This document shows, in pieces, positions 35,644 through 47,074 of a DNA stretch of 64,000 nt; position 1 is the first letter of the stretch; the number at the start of each line of letters is the position of its first letter. The notes beneath the pieces are model-generated. The model saw only the letters and a program-made list of their open reading frames with translations. It was not told where the DNA came from and ran no database searches. A program made the translations under genes and the position numbers. This stretch comes from Lunularia cruciata. Lineage: Eukaryota; Streptophyta; Marchantiopsida; Lunulariales; Lunulariaceae. The stretch spans positions 25,211,493 to 25,275,492 of the forward strand of contig OX419759.1 of assembly GCA_948567375.1 (NCBI GenBank), read 5' to 3'.

Positions 35644-36828
35644 GTGTGGCATTCACAGTATCATGTTGTTTAGTGCTCATTATTTCTAAGAATAGATAAA
35701 GCAAAGTGTTGTGAAGCAATGCTTGTTGCTTGAGCTTGATTTTGAGTATCAACTTTGTGTTTGTGTTTGTGAGTGTGTGGAGAAATTTGAAGTGCAAGTT
35801 AGAGTGCTTGTTGGATGTTGGATTCCGCAGCCTTGGTCTTCATTCTGTGTGTTTGATCTTGAGTGAAGTGCAATCGGAGCAATGCCTTGACAGATCTGAG
35901 AGGAATTGTAGTGTTGGTAGTATTTTGCATTTGTGAGTACAACGCAATGTTGATGTGAAGCAATTTTGATCAAGGAAGTTGTGCCTTTAGTGAAGGGGTG
36001 GAACACAATTCTGAGGCGAAGTCATTTTGCAGTGAAGTGCCATTTTTGGGAGAGCCTGAATCATCCCAATCAAGATTGTTTGGAAAGAATTGATGGAGTT
36101 GTGATTAAGGAGTGTGAATTTGTGACAAGATTGCGAGTCAGTGCTTGTTTCTCTCTTCTGGGTGTGGTTTCTACCTGAGAGATTAAAGACGCAACCAAGA
36201 AGAACTGCAATTGTTACTTTGACTTTGTATTTAGACATTTTTGACTTGTATCTCTGTGGGAACAAATTTTACTTACCTGATTACCACAAAAGTGATATTT
36301 TCTGGGTTGTCACACTTGTTGGATGTTGGATTCCATAGCCTTGATCTTCATTTTGTGTGTTGGATCATGAATGAAGTGCAATCAAAGCAATACTTTGATA
36401 GATTTGAGAGGAATTGTAGTGTTGGTAGTATTCTGCATTGGTGAGCACAGTGTAGGGTTGATGCAAAGCAATTTTGATCAAGGAATTTATGCCTTTAGTG
36501 GAGGGGTGGAATACAATTTTGAGGCAAGATTGTTTTGTAGTGAAGTAGTCTTCCTTAAGAAAATTTGAATCATCACAATCAAGATTTGTTTGGATAGAAT
36601 TTGATGGAGTTGTGATTAAGAGAGTGTTAATTTGTGACAAGACTACAAGTTAGTGCTTGTTACTCTCTATAGGGTATGGTTTATACTTGAGAGATTAAAG
36701 ACTGAACCAAGAAGAATTGAATTGTGATTTTTTTTTTCATATTTGACCATTTCTGGCTCATATCTTTGTAGGAACAAAGTTCACTTACTGGTTACAACAA
36801 AAGTGATACTTGTTGGGTTGTCACATGA

Positions 36829-36850
36829 CTTTTGGTGCTACTACTAGGGA
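36829..36850 (+). other. Primer-binding site, tRNA-Asp-like and decayed
   Basis: Three bases after the LTR end the sequence reads CTTTTGGTGCTACTACTAGG. It fits the plant gypsy leader TTTTGGCGCCGTTGCCGGGG when C-to-T and G-to-A changes at its CpG-rich core are allowed for. This site primes minus-strand DNA synthesis and proves that the preceding LTR is a 5' LTR. Confidence 0.55.
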
Positions 36851-37219
36851 TACAAATCTCGGAGTGGAAGAATACAAAGCCAAATGCAAAATTAGGTGTC
36901 AATTAATATGAAAGTCTGCATTAAGAGAACAACCAAACAAGAGAGTTTGTAAGCAAACTTTGCAACATGGAGAAGAAGAACACTAGAAGAGCCATATCAC
37001 CTTTGACAAAGCTGAGAAGGAGGCATTGGACTTGCAACTTCTTCACAAAGTTCAAGAAGCCTTGAAAGACCTCAAGCAGAAGAAGCAAGAGACTGGATGG
37101 TGAGTTTACTCTGCATCTTTGAATCCCAAGAAGAAGAAAGATGTGAGCAGACAAACATATTCATTATGACCCAATACACCAACTCCCACAAGATTTGTAA
37201 GGGAGCTGGCTTCATAAAA

Positions 37220-39080
37220 GAATTTTGTTACAACCCAAAAAATATCATTTTTGCAATAATCAGGTAAGTAAAGTTTGTTCTTGCAGAGATACAAGTCAGA
37301 AATAGTCAAATACAAAGACAAATGGTAACAAGTAGTTCTTCTTAGTTGCATCTTTAATCTCTCGGGTAGAAACCACACCCATAAGAGAGTAATAAGCACT
37401 AGATTGCAATCTTGTCACAAATTAATACTCCTTAATCACAACTCATTCAAATCTTTCCAAACAATCTTGATTGTGATGATTCAGATCCTTTCAAAGATGA
37501 CTACTTCACAACAAAGTACCTTCACCTCAGAATTGTGTTCTATCCCTCCACTAAAGGCACAACCTTGATCAAAATTGCTTCACATCAACCTTACGCTGCA
37601 CTCACAAATGAAAAATACTACCAATACTACAATTCCTCTTAGATCTGTCAAGGCATTGCTCCGATTGCACTTCAATTAGGATCAAACACATAGAATGAAG
37701 ATCATGGCTGTAGAATCCAACATCTAACAAGCATACTAATTTTCAATTCAAAATTCTCCACACACTCACAAACACAAAAAAAAATTTGAAACTCAGAATT
37801 AAGCTCAAGCAATAAGCGCTTTATCTATCTGTAGAAATTTGGAATACTGAACAACATAAGACTACAAATGCCTCCTTTAAATTCTAGAAAAATCAATTGT
37901 TGCTTAACAAACATATTGTTCTACAACAACTCTACAAACTTGTAGATCCAAAATGACAATGCACCTCTTCATATCTGCCTCTTCAAATCTCAAATCTGTT
38001 CCTACTCTGATCCGATGCCCACCTCTTCTTTGGCTTCCAAACCCAATGATCTTCCTATCACTTCTTCTTCTTTGGGTCTATCCAATTCTAATAATTCCTT
38101 TTCTATTTCTACTACTTCTTCACTACAAACTACAATTGCATTGGTGGGTAACTTATCTAACTCTTTATCTCCCAACCCACTCTTCTCAATGTCTTAGATG
38201 ACAAATCCAAAGACACCTGCACTCCTACTTTTGCAACTTTGGACTTCTTATCTTCCTTCACTACTCCAAAGTCTCTCTAACTCTGATTTCACTAAGTCCA
38301 ATCTGAGACTTACATTGTCTCCTACCTCAATTATCTTTGTATCTACTCGTTCCCTTGAATGAATCAACAGATTTTTAAACTCAATGTCTTTCATTGGTCT
38401 TCCTTCACATTTCCTACACTTTGGGTCAATTCACTATCATTTTTTCCTCTTCTATCCTATCTTCAATAAGGAATTAAAGTAAAGTCATGGGCATCCTAAC
38501 AATATCTTATTTCACTACTTTAAGTTCCTCAGGTGACTCTGGCAAGACTCTGTAAGTCATATACATCTGGTGTCTGACGTCCTCAGATTGGGTCACCTTC
38601 ATCATGAGGCAAAGTTCTTAGAGCCAAAGTTGTGTAAATCCAAAGTCATATACATCTGAAGTTGTATAGACCAGAAGACACCAACCCAAAGTCCTTCAAC
38701 TACTACATACATTGACTACAAAAACTTCAAATGCTTGTAACTTCTGCTAAAGACATCCAAACTCTCCAATTTTAGTATCAATGGAAATCCCTAAAGAAGA
38801 CGCTTCCAACCCAATATATCACACACAATTTGGACATGTCATCACTAAGATACAGCCGCGGAAATAATCCTGACCTGCAACCTTCATTTTGATGCAAAGT
38901 ACCCTCTTTTGGCATTTGACCTCCTTCTTCCTCTTCCTCTGACATGAAGTAAGCTTCTTTGGCTTCAACCCTCAGATCTTGTTCTTCTTCTTTTGTCTCC
39001 ATTTAGGTTCAATTCCGCCTTGATTGTACATTTCTTCTTCAAAACACATCAAAACCAAAAAATGTGGGTACTACAAATTC
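37220..39080 (-). mobile_element. Short family-B solo LTR, minus strand, TSD AATTT/AATTC
   Basis: The LTR is 37225-39075 (1851 bp): on the minus strand it starts TGTAGTACCCACATTTTTTG and ends GGGTTGTAACA. The flanks AATTT (37220-37224) and AATTC (39076-39080) are a target duplication with one change. Its 5' half matches the short copy at 16963-18799 (shared AGCGTCT, GACTTTGGGTTG, TACACAACTTTGG and GCCTCA phrases) and not the long LTRs, so the two define a short subfamily. Confidence 0.85.
38002..38460 (-). pseudogene. C-terminal remnant of the family-B U3 protein (short LTR)
   Basis: The minus strand carries only the terminal part of the LTR-borne frame, ending at a TAG (38002-38004) after text of the EVGIGSE type. 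Upstream coiled-coil text is short and broken. The globular head is absent, as in the other short LTR. Confidence 0.5.
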
Positions 39081-39996
39081 ATTTGTGAAAAGACATCATG
39101 AATCTTGACGGACAAATAGTGTCAATATCTTCTCTATTCAATTTCTGAACTTTTTCAAATGGATCTAAAAGAGCCAATTGAAGAAATTGAGATTTGCATC
39201 TTTGCCAAGGAACAGAACATAACTTCCCTAAACAAAGTCCTCAAACATGTCGCCTAATACAAGGCGGCCCACTCTTATTCCTCCTAAAACCAAAGAAATA
39301 GAGAGAAGAAAGGCAAGAAGCCTAGATAAAGAGCTTCTCACAGCACATCTCCTTCTTTGGAGGAATCCTCCACATCTTCTAGTTCTTCTTTGGATTCAAA
39401 GCTAAGAAGAATCCAAAGGCGCAAAGGAAAGAAACTAGTAACACCCCCAACAAAGAATGTACATAAACCAATAGTAAGTTGAAGACTCTTATAAATGAGT
39501 TTGTGGATTTTAAGATCCAGATGATTGGAGCAAAGGACTAAAGAAAGCCTCTTTCATTTGTCCAAGAAAATATATGGTGCACTACATGTGGCAAATTTGG
39601 CCATGCCAACATGGAGTGTCTTACCCGCAATGCATTCCCAATGCAGTAAATTGATTGGGTTCTAGGATGGGACCAAGGTGAGGAAGAAGAGGCAATGTAC
39701 CAAGCCCAAGATGTACAGCCTTAGGCAAGCACATGGTATCAAGGTCCGAGGTATGGACTAAGGGAGTACAAAAACAATGCTCTCCAACAAAGACCACGGA
39801 TGGGTGGCCAAAATAGGCCTTGAAATGTTGCACCGGGTGCATGTTACAATTATGGCTCTATGGGCAGTTGGTCTCCAAATTGCCCTGAACTAAGGTGTCA
39901 TGTTGGGTATGTTTCATTGTGTGGAAATTTTAAAGGATCAGGCTACATTAGAAATCAGTGCCCGCAACCACCTAACCCGAAGCCACCGGTGAAGCA
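39081..39996 (+). pseudogene. gag relic, first part
   Basis: From about 39190 the frame parallels the gag of element J (ICIFAKEQ/N-TSLNKVLKHVA). The first zinc knuckle is intact (WCTTCGKFGHANMECL, near 39576). In the second, C-Y-N-Y-G and G-S-W replace the second Cys and the His. In the third (LCGNFKGSGY) the second Cys and His are also lost. It is interrupted at 39996 by an LTR and continues at 43777. Confidence 0.7.
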
Positions 39997-42900
39997 TATG
40001 ACAACCCGGCAAATATCACTTTTGCGGTAATCGAGTAAGTAAAGTTCGTTCCCGTAGAGATACGAGTCAGAATTGGTCAAATACAAAGTCAAACAATAAC
40101 ATATAGTTCTTCTTGGTTGCGTCTTTAATCTCTCAGGTATAAACCACACCTAGAAGAGAGTAACAAGTACTGATTCGCAGTCTTGTCACGAATTCACACT
40201 TCTTAATCACAACTCCAACAAATCTTTCCAAACAATCTTGATTGTGATGATTCAGGCTCTCCCAAAAACGGCACTTCACTGCAAAACAACTTTGCTTCAG
40301 AATTGTGTTCCACCCCTCCAATGAAGGCACAACTTCCTTGATTGAAATTGCTTCACATCAACCTTGCACTGCACTCACAAATGCAAAATACTACCAACAT
40401 TACAATTCCTCTCAGATCTATCAAGGCATTGCTTCGATTGCACTTCATTTAAGATCAAACACACAGAATGAAGATCAAGGCTGTGGAATCCAACATCCAA
40501 CAAGCACACTGACTTGCATTTCAAATTTCTCCAAACACTCACAAACACAAGTACAACGTTGATACTCGGAATCAAGCTCAAGCCACAAGCACTGCTTCAC
40601 AACACTTTGCTTTATCTATTCTCAGAAATAATGAGCACTGAACAACAATTCTCTGCGAATGCCACTCTTAAGTAGTGAACAAATAGACAGTTCTAACAAC
40701 TATACCATTCTACAACAACTCTTTTAACTTGCAGATCCAAAATGACAATGCACCTCTTCATATCTGCCTCTTCCTATCTCAAAATTGTTACTAGTCCGAT
40801 CCGATGTCTACTTCATCATTGGCTTTCAAACCCAATCCCAAAGTAAATTCACTTCCTACTACTCTATCCTCGGGTTTCATATCTTCTACTTCTTCTACCA
40901 GATCCAACAATTCTCTTTCCTGATCTGAAATTCCACTAGTGGGTAACCCTTCTAAATCTTCATCTCTCGACCCACTCTTCTCTAATGTCTCCAATGGTAA
41001 CTCCAAAGACATCTGCACTCCTATGTTATCTACTTCGGGTTTTGCTCTGACATCTTTCTGAAGTTTATCTATCTCTAATTTCACTAAGTCTAATCTAATC
41101 GCAATATTGTCTTCTACCTCTAAGATATTCCTATCTACACGAGTTCTGAGACTTATCAGCAGCGCATTCAAATCTGTATCTTTTGCTTGTCTTTGCCTCG
41201 TCTCTTGCACCAACAATTTCAACTTGTGCAGCCTCGTTTCTTCAATTCAAACACTGGCCTCTATACTCAACATCGCGTTCATCTTGAGGACAATCTCCTT
41301 CAACGGCTCCAATTGCATTTTCCTTTCTCACTCTTGATCTGCAAGCCAATCCTCCATGTACATCGCCAACTCTGCTTCAAACTCGGCTTTCACCATTTCC
41401 TTCTCCTTCTCCTTCTGTACAACCTTCTCCTCATGATTACGAAGTAACTCTTGTAATCTTTCTTCTTCCCTATATTGTGCTGCTTACTCCCTTTGCCAAA
41501 GCTGCTTCTTCTCTTCTACACTCTCCATTACCCTATCGAGCTCTTGATCCTTTGCTGCTACTCTTGTCATAGTATGGATAAGTTCTACTCTTGAATCAGC
41601 AAACTGCTGCTTCAAGATCTCATATTCTGCTACTTGCCTTTCCCTTGCTATGTCACTCTTCTTAACAAGCTCTTCTTGATATCTCACTTCTCTCTTCAGG
41701 TCTTCAATTACCTGAGTCCTCACTATTGCCTCTGCTCACAATACTTCACCTTCTTCCTCACCTCCGGTTATGATTTTCTTCAACTCCGAGTTCTCTTCTT
41801 CTAATCGCGCTAAGACCTGCAACACAGTTTTCACTTCTGGACAAGTTGACTGCATTTCCTTCTTTCTTTGTTCTAACTTCACCAACAAAGGACACACAAC
41901 CTCCCACAGGTACTCTACTCCATTGCTTGCTACTACCTCCTCTTGCGTAGCAACTTCCATTCGCACTTTGTGTTCATCCGATACTCGCCTTCTTCTCTGC
42001 AGTCTTTGTATTGGCATTGACGCCTCGCTTCCTGAGCTTTCGTTTACTTCTTCTTTAATGTTACTTGGACCTGCATCACACTTCGCCTTGCGTCTCAAGC
42101 AAACTCCCCTCTGAACTGCAATCTTCTTCTCTTCTACCTCGGGTATCTCATCCTCCAACTTCGTGTTGTCCTTGGCCTTGGTCTCCGCCTGCACTCCTTC
42201 TTCCACCTCGGCAGCAACTGGCACCAACGTCATTTCTCCTCCTTCATTGCTGTTGCTACTTGTATCTCCGCTTTGTAGCGTTAGTTCGGGCTCCTCCTTG
42301 TGTTTCGATTCTTCGGACTTGCACTCGACTTCACCTTCTGAGTCTTCATCTTTTGACTCAATCACCACTATGCCTTGCCTCAGATTTCCTCTTCTTGTCT
42401 TTGGAGGTTTTGTCTTGTCTTCGGCTTTGCCCTGCCGACTGCGCTTCTTCGATTTTGGAGTACTCACTTCTATCTCTACATTCTTCCCCGTCTTCTTGTA
42501 GTACTTGTCGGTGCTTTTGATTTGTAAGATGTACTGCTGCTCCTTTACATCGACTTCCCTTGTCAAATTGGGATGGAAATGCGACACCATCTGAGTTTGC
42601 TCCGCCAACTTCAGCAACTCAACCCAAAGTAGAAATGGGCTGCAAATGGCACAATGTAATGTGGAGGCAATTTATCCCACAGATCCCACACCATTTTTTG
42701 TGTTCTCCCATGGAAACACCTCACCCAATTGATTGGTTCTCATGCAAACAATTTGTGAAAGAACACCGCTTGGTGTTTCATCACATAGGTTGTTTTCTCC
42801 GGCTTTAGGATCGCCATCAGAGCACTCACAATTCCCCTCTTGATAGGATCTTTGTTACTCTCCACTTTGTATCCATTCTTTGTCCGCTTTGATGAGAATG

Positions 42901-43781
42901 CATCCCTCACTTCTTGGGTTTCCTTGGCTATCTCTCCCTTCCTCAAGAACATGGCACCCTGCTCCGTGCCTGCTTCCTTCTTGAGTACTAATTTCCAATC
43001 TGACTCTGTCTAACGAGCCGGATTTCCCCTCTTCCCTTCTTCTTTGGGTCCATCGAGGCACTTGCTCTTGATGATCTCAATCATGAAACCTGGAAAACTA
43101 ACATTCCAATTCCATGCCAAGAATGTAATCCAAAGTCGGCTCAAGACTTTGATTCTTGCGATTACATCCAACTTCCAAATCGCATGATTCCTCACTGCAA
43201 ATTTGGAGTTCTTCTTTCCTCCTCCCATCTCTCCTGTTTTCTCACTGTCTCTTGATTTCTTTCTTGCGATGTTTCCCTTACACACTAGTGCATCTCCCAC
43301 TTTATTTCCCTTCCCACGATCACTACAGGACGACTTCTCAACGGCAAAGGAAAATTGCTTGACATTGCTTTGTCATGAGCTCGATTTTTATAGAGTTGCA
43401 CTTTCTTTGTCTCTCTTCAATTTGAGTTTCTACCAAGAAACCACACCTCTTGCATGCACTTGTCACTGTCAATTGTACTTTGCGCGTATGGGCCACCAGT
43501 TTTGAACGGTCCCTTCTTGAATTTCTTGCCCTGACAAAAGGTTGTTAGACAGACTTTGCCTCGGGTTGAGCTCCCCCCGATATGAAGACTCCTTACTTCG
43601 GGTTGTATGCTGACAGGGCATTTCTGAGTATTTCACCTTATGACCCAAAGTCACTTTACTTTGGGTTTCATCCCAAAGACTCTTTTCTTCGCCTTCTTTG
43701 GCCATACATGCGCAATCCAACTTCTCTATACACTTCTTCTTCTCTATTTTGAACAAAAAAAAATGTGTGCACCACAAAGTA
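39992..43781 (-). mobile_element. Family-B solo LTR, minus strand, TSD AAGCA/AAGTA
   Basis: The LTR is 39997-43776 (3780 bp). On the minus strand it starts TGTGGTGCACACATTTTTTT and ends GGGTTGTCATA. AAGCA (39992-39996) and AAGTA (43777-43781) are the duplicated target with one change. It is inserted in the gag of the large element. Its closest relative in the window is the copy at 32536-36314. Confidence 0.9.
40791..43300 (-). pseudogene. Family-B U3 protein relic, relatively well preserved
   Basis: On the minus strand the open stretches in order are 43300-43010 (MGDALVCKGN, LDVIARIKVL, AWNWNVSFPGFMIEI, GKRGNPAR then a TAG), 42952-42740 (KTKNGYKVES-like, AVFFHKLFA), 42617-41736 (293 codons: MVSHFHPNLTREVD, STPKSKKRSRQ, then an acidic stretch and VEYLWEVVCPLLVKLEQRK), 41723-41484 and 41222-40791 (coiled coil, ending NDEVDIGSD). 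Together this gives most of a protein of about 800 residues. The breaks are few and mostly single stops such as TGG to TAG. The open frames on the opposite strand here are shadows. Confidence 0.75.
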
Positions 43782-44345
43782 TGTACAACCCTAGTTGAGC
43801 ATGTTGTGCTTCAGTCAAAAGAAGATACACATGTAAATTATATAACACTTGAGGAGTAGAGACCTCAAGAAGGGAGTCCGGCTTTGGAAGGAGAATGGCC
43901 GGATCTTGAAATTTTGAAAGTTGAGACACGCTCTGGTAAGAAGAAGGGTGATCTCAAAGAAGCAAGTACTACTTCTTTGTCTTACAAAAGGTGAAGAGGC
44001 TATGCCCAAAAGCTATGCTTTTTGCAAAGGAGGAGAAAATTCTTGCCAAAGCTAAAGCTAAAGCCTTGCATAAAGAAATCCAAGGGGCAGTATAAAGAAC
44101 TCAAGAGATGAGTTTGAGAATGATACAAGGACAAAGCCTCTAGTTTTTTTGGTGGACATCAGATCCAAAGTAAAGGATTTGATCCAAGCTGAGGTGGGTA
44201 AACCCAAAGAAACTTGGGTCAAGATCACAAGTACTTTGGTCACCATCATGAAATGCACCAGAGTCCAATTTGAATGAAGAGAGACTTCCAACCCAAAGAC
44301 AAAGGCAAAGAATGTGAAGTTGAGGGGAGTACTCTAATATGATAT
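43777..44345 (+). pseudogene. gag relic, second part
   Basis: This continues the gag after the inserted LTR: YVQP then a stop, text parallel to ERATLQAKGD of element J, SPALEGEWPDLEILKVET (open here where element J has a TGA) and an Ala/Lys-rich stretch AKAKALHKEIQGAV. It ends near KNVKLRGVL before a TAA at about 44337. Confidence 0.6.
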
Positions 44346-44354
44346 TGGGTAGAT

Positions 44355-44768
44355 TTGGCATCCACAAATGCTAATATCACATTTAAGCAATTGTGGGAGG
44401 ACAATAAGGTACACAAGAAACAACTAAGTTTGGCCCTCAAGAAAGTAAGGGCGATGACCAAGAAAGACTTGCCCTTAATATATCATATTGAGCAAGAAGA
44501 TTTGGGATCTCCCAAAGTAGATGTGGAGATCACGGGTTGCATAATAACATCAATACCCATTGATTTGGGTTCCGGTGTAAATGTCATGACCAAGGACACT
44601 GCAAACCGGTTGGGGTACAATACATTTGAGCCAACACCCCAAATTTTGAAGTTTGCAAATCAAACCAAGAGACGGCCTTTGGATATGCTATCAAATATTA
44701 CCATGATCATGGGAGGGGTGCCCTTCAAATCAAATTACATTGTATTGAGACCAATTATCAACTATTGA
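44355..44768 (+). pseudogene. Retropepsin relic of the large element
   Basis: 137 open codons match the protease of element J: FKQLWEDNKVHKKQLSLALK, YHIEQEDLGS, IPIDLGSGVNVMT, LGYNTFEPTPQILKFANQ and GGVPFKSNYIVLRP. The catalytic D-S-G of element J reads D-L-G here, which should abolish activity. A small deletion near 44762 removes the Thr-Lys-Thr-Gly-Tyr part and leads to a stop. Confidence 0.75.
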
Positions 44769-44835
44769 TTGGAAGACCCTGGTTGTATAGTGCCCGAGTT
44801 GTTGTGGATTGGCACTAGTAGAAGAAAAGTTATTC

Positions 44836-45523
44836 TGTGAGCCGGCCTGTCTCTCACTCAGGATGAACCTCTGATGGCTATTATGGTAGCCCACCATGGA
44901 CTAAGAAGGAAAGGAACCCCAACTCCATCATACTCCTCCAAGGCTAATACTCCAAGACTCAAGACATTGCTCGCTAGAGAACTCAATGAGAGAGAGATAG
45001 TTGCAAATGAAAGGATGATGAGTACATCCTCATCCCTTGTTTATATTCTTGTGAAATAGTAACATACCAAAGCTACTAATTACCGTAGTAACTCAAGTTA
45101 CTAGACTTAAAGTCAAGTAAAGTAAAAGGTAAAAAGGAATATCCATTCACGTGGACATATTCCACTAGCATGTGATATTATCTTGACCAACCACTAAGTC
45201 AAGGATTCCTTCAAATGGGCTATCCTTGGACTATAGAAGAATCCAAAATAAAAAGGCTTGCGGGCCCAAGAGTTCTCACTCTTTCCTCAAAGCCAAACAT
45301 CTAGGAATAATACCAAGTCAACACACTAGAATCCAAAATAGTGGTGCTCATCTTTTCCACTTCCTCTAAAGTAAGGGCTCCTCTATCTTAGCTATGACTA
45401 ACTTTAGCTAATCATGACTAATATAGAACTATCCGTTATCTCTAAATAAATAATATCTCTCAAGTACTTGTAATACCAAGATAAATATCATAATACCACA
45501 CACATGCACAAATGGGTGTTACA
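44836..45523 (-). repeat. 3' LTR of the minus-strand gypsy (element K)
   Basis: On the minus strand it starts TGTAACACCCATTTGTGCAT at 45523 and ends GGCCGGCTCACA at 44836 (688 bp). The polyproline-free junction before it reads CCGAGGGTAAA on the minus strand, a purine-rich tract in the right place. It borders the protease relic of another element at 44835 (flank TATTC). The partner 5' LTR is not present at the other end of element K. Confidence 0.8.
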
Positions 45524-45962
45524 TTTACCCTCGGACTAAGTTTTCAATTTGTCCTAAAAATTAAGGTCTCCCTACCTTCTATGATATATCTTCAACTTAT
45601 CATGGTTAATTCTATCAAAGTGTCTTCCTCCCAACTCCTTGAGATCATAGGTATAATTGCCCCACACCTTCTCCACTATGAAAGGTCCAAAGTACTAAGG
45701 AAAAAACTTCTTTTGCACTCTCTTGAATTGAATAGAATCAAACAACATTACTCAATCACCTTCTTTGAAAGGCTCTACCTTCTTCTTGCCTTGCCTCTTG
45801 TCATAGCTCTCCTTTTGTTTCCTTTGGGCTTGCTCCACTCAAACCATAACAACTGCTCTTGCCTCTTCCAACTTCACAAGTTGTTCCTTCCTTGACTCCT
45901 CTCCATCACCTCCTTGTGCTTTTTTCAATCTCCTTATGAATGCTTTGGAAGGTTGGAATATA
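45524..45962 (-). pseudogene. Element K integrase C-terminal part
   Basis: On the minus strand a frame reads KEQLVKLEEARAVVMV, stop, VEQAQRKQKESYDKRQGKKK and VEPFKEGD followed by a stop and VMLFDSIQFK. This is the usual region after the core (coiled helix, D-RR, K-GD-VL). The end, SPRVNVTP-like, runs into the polypurine tract and LTR. Confidence 0.65.
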
Positions 45963-46654
45963 TGTAACGCCCATTTGTGCATGTGTATAGTATTGTGATA
46001 TTTAGCTTGGTATTACAAGTATTTAAGAGATATTATTTATATAGAGATAAAGGATGGTTCTATATTAGTCATGGTTAGCTAAAGTTAGTCATAGCTAAGA
46101 TAGAGGGGACCTTACTTTAGAGGAAGTAGAAAAGATGAGCACCACTATTTTGGATTTTAGTGTGTTGACTTGGTATTATTCCTAGGTGTTTAGCTTTGAG
46201 GAAAGAGTTGAGAACTCTTGGGCCCGCAAGCCTTTTTGTTTTGGATTCTTCTTTAGTCCAAGGATAGCCCATGTGAAGGAATCCTTGACTTAGTGGTTGG
46301 GTCAAGATAAGACCACATGCTTAGGGGAATATGCCCATGTGAATGGATATTTCTTTCTACTTTTTGACTTTACTTGACTTTTAGTCTAGTAACTTGATTT
46401 ACTACAGTAATTAGTAACTGTGGTATGTCACTATTTCACAAGTATATAAACAAGGGGTGAGGAGGTACTCATCATCCTTTCATTTGCAACTATCTCTCTT
46501 TCATTGAGTTCTCTAGTGAGAAATGTCTTGAGTCTTGGAGTGTTAGCCTTGGAGGAGTATGATGGAGTTTGGGTTCCTTGCCTTCTTAGTCCATGGTGCA
46601 CTTTCATAATAGCTATCAGAGGTTCATCCTGAGTGAGAGACAGGCCGGCTCACA
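45963..46654 (+). mobile_element. Solo LTR of the element K family, opposite orientation
   Basis: TGTAACGCCCATTTGTGCAT to GGCCGGCTCACA (692 bp) is the reverse complement of the K 3' LTR at 44836-45523 with moderate divergence. It lies inside the integrase of element K between core and C-terminal part. The flanks ATATA and GATCA do not match, so the target duplication is lost or the copy arose by rearrangement. A TATA-like TATATAAACAAGG lies at 46442. Confidence 0.75.
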
Positions 46655-47069
46655 GATCAAAGTGAATAGATAGGGTGGACTCAATACCATATACTAATTG
46701 AAATGGAGAATATCCGGTGGAAGTCTTCATGGTTGTCCTATACTCCCACAAAACTGCATGAATCCTCTTGTCCTAATGATGTTTAGCCCCCTCCATTTGT
46801 GCATCTTTGGCCAAAATCATGCACAAGGTCTGATTGGTTCTCTCTGCCAAGCCATTGGAATTTGGCTTATAGGATGTAGTTACTCTATGTGTGATAGAGA
46901 AATATTATAGCATGGCTGTAGTAATGCTTCTTGTAAACTCTCCTCCTCTATTAGAAACCAACTCCAAAGAACATCCAAATCTAGTGATAATGCGTTCATA
47001 AAGAAATCTACCCACTTCATCTTCATTCTTGTCCCTCAATGGTCTAGCCTCAACCCACTTGGTAAGGTA
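46655..47069 (-). pseudogene. Element K integrase core, second part
   Basis: The minus strand reads YLTKWVEARPLRDKNEDE, FGCSLELVSNRGGEF (Asn where the catalytic Asp of S-D-R-G is expected), stop, YFSITHRVTTSYKPNSNGLAER (catalytic Glu present) and AVLWEYRTTMKTSTGYSPF with LVYGIE. It abuts the ATCAA target duplication of element J at 47070-47074. Confidence 0.8.
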
Positions 47070-47074
47070 ATCAA

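Larger units (their letters stand above)
32531..36319 (+). mobile_element. Family-B solo LTR nested in another LTR, TSD CTTGT
   Basis: The LTR is 32536-36314 (3779 bp), from TGTGGTACCCACATTTTTTG to GGGTTGTCACA. CTTGT flanks it at 32531-32535 and 36315-36319. It sits in the R/U5 part of the LTR at 29186-36825, so it is the younger of the two. Its U3 frame has fewer breaks and groups with the minus-strand copy at 39997-43776 (shared STPKSKKRSRQ and VSHFHPNL). Confidence 0.95.
29186..36825 (+). mobile_element. Family-B 5' LTR of a large element, split by a nested LTR
   Basis: It starts TGTGGTACCCACATT at 29186 and ends GGGTTGTCACA at 36825. The 3779-bp LTR at 32536-36314 plus its CTTGT duplication interrupts it; without these the LTR is about 3.86 kb. 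The join is exact: GTGTGCTTGT before the insert is continued by TGGATGTTGGATTCC after it, as in other copies. A primer-binding site follows directly, so this is a 5' LTR, not a solo LTR. No target duplication can be tested because the 3' end of the element is lost. Confidence 0.8.
36826..44835 (+). mobile_element. Internal domain (leader, gag, protease) of the element with the 29.2-kb 5' LTR
   Basis: Three segments belong together: 36826-37224, 39076-39996 and 43777-44835. They are separated by two minus-strand LTR insertions (37225-39075 and 39997-43776). Across the breaks the reading is collinear with element J: GTGAAGCA before the second insert joins AAGTATGTACAACCC after it. The element stops at 44835, inside the sequence that follows protease, where the LTR of a different gypsy begins. 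RT, RNase H and integrase are missing. Confidence 0.8.

Noticed and set aside
42065-42520. Long open frames on the strand opposite the U3 protein (for example 42065-42520 plus, 23358-23792 minus, 24165-24557 minus, 60987-61544 minus)
   Set aside because: They are Ser/Leu/Phe/Pro-rich mirror frames of a Glu/Lys-rich coding strand and recur only because the sense frame does. No motif supports them.
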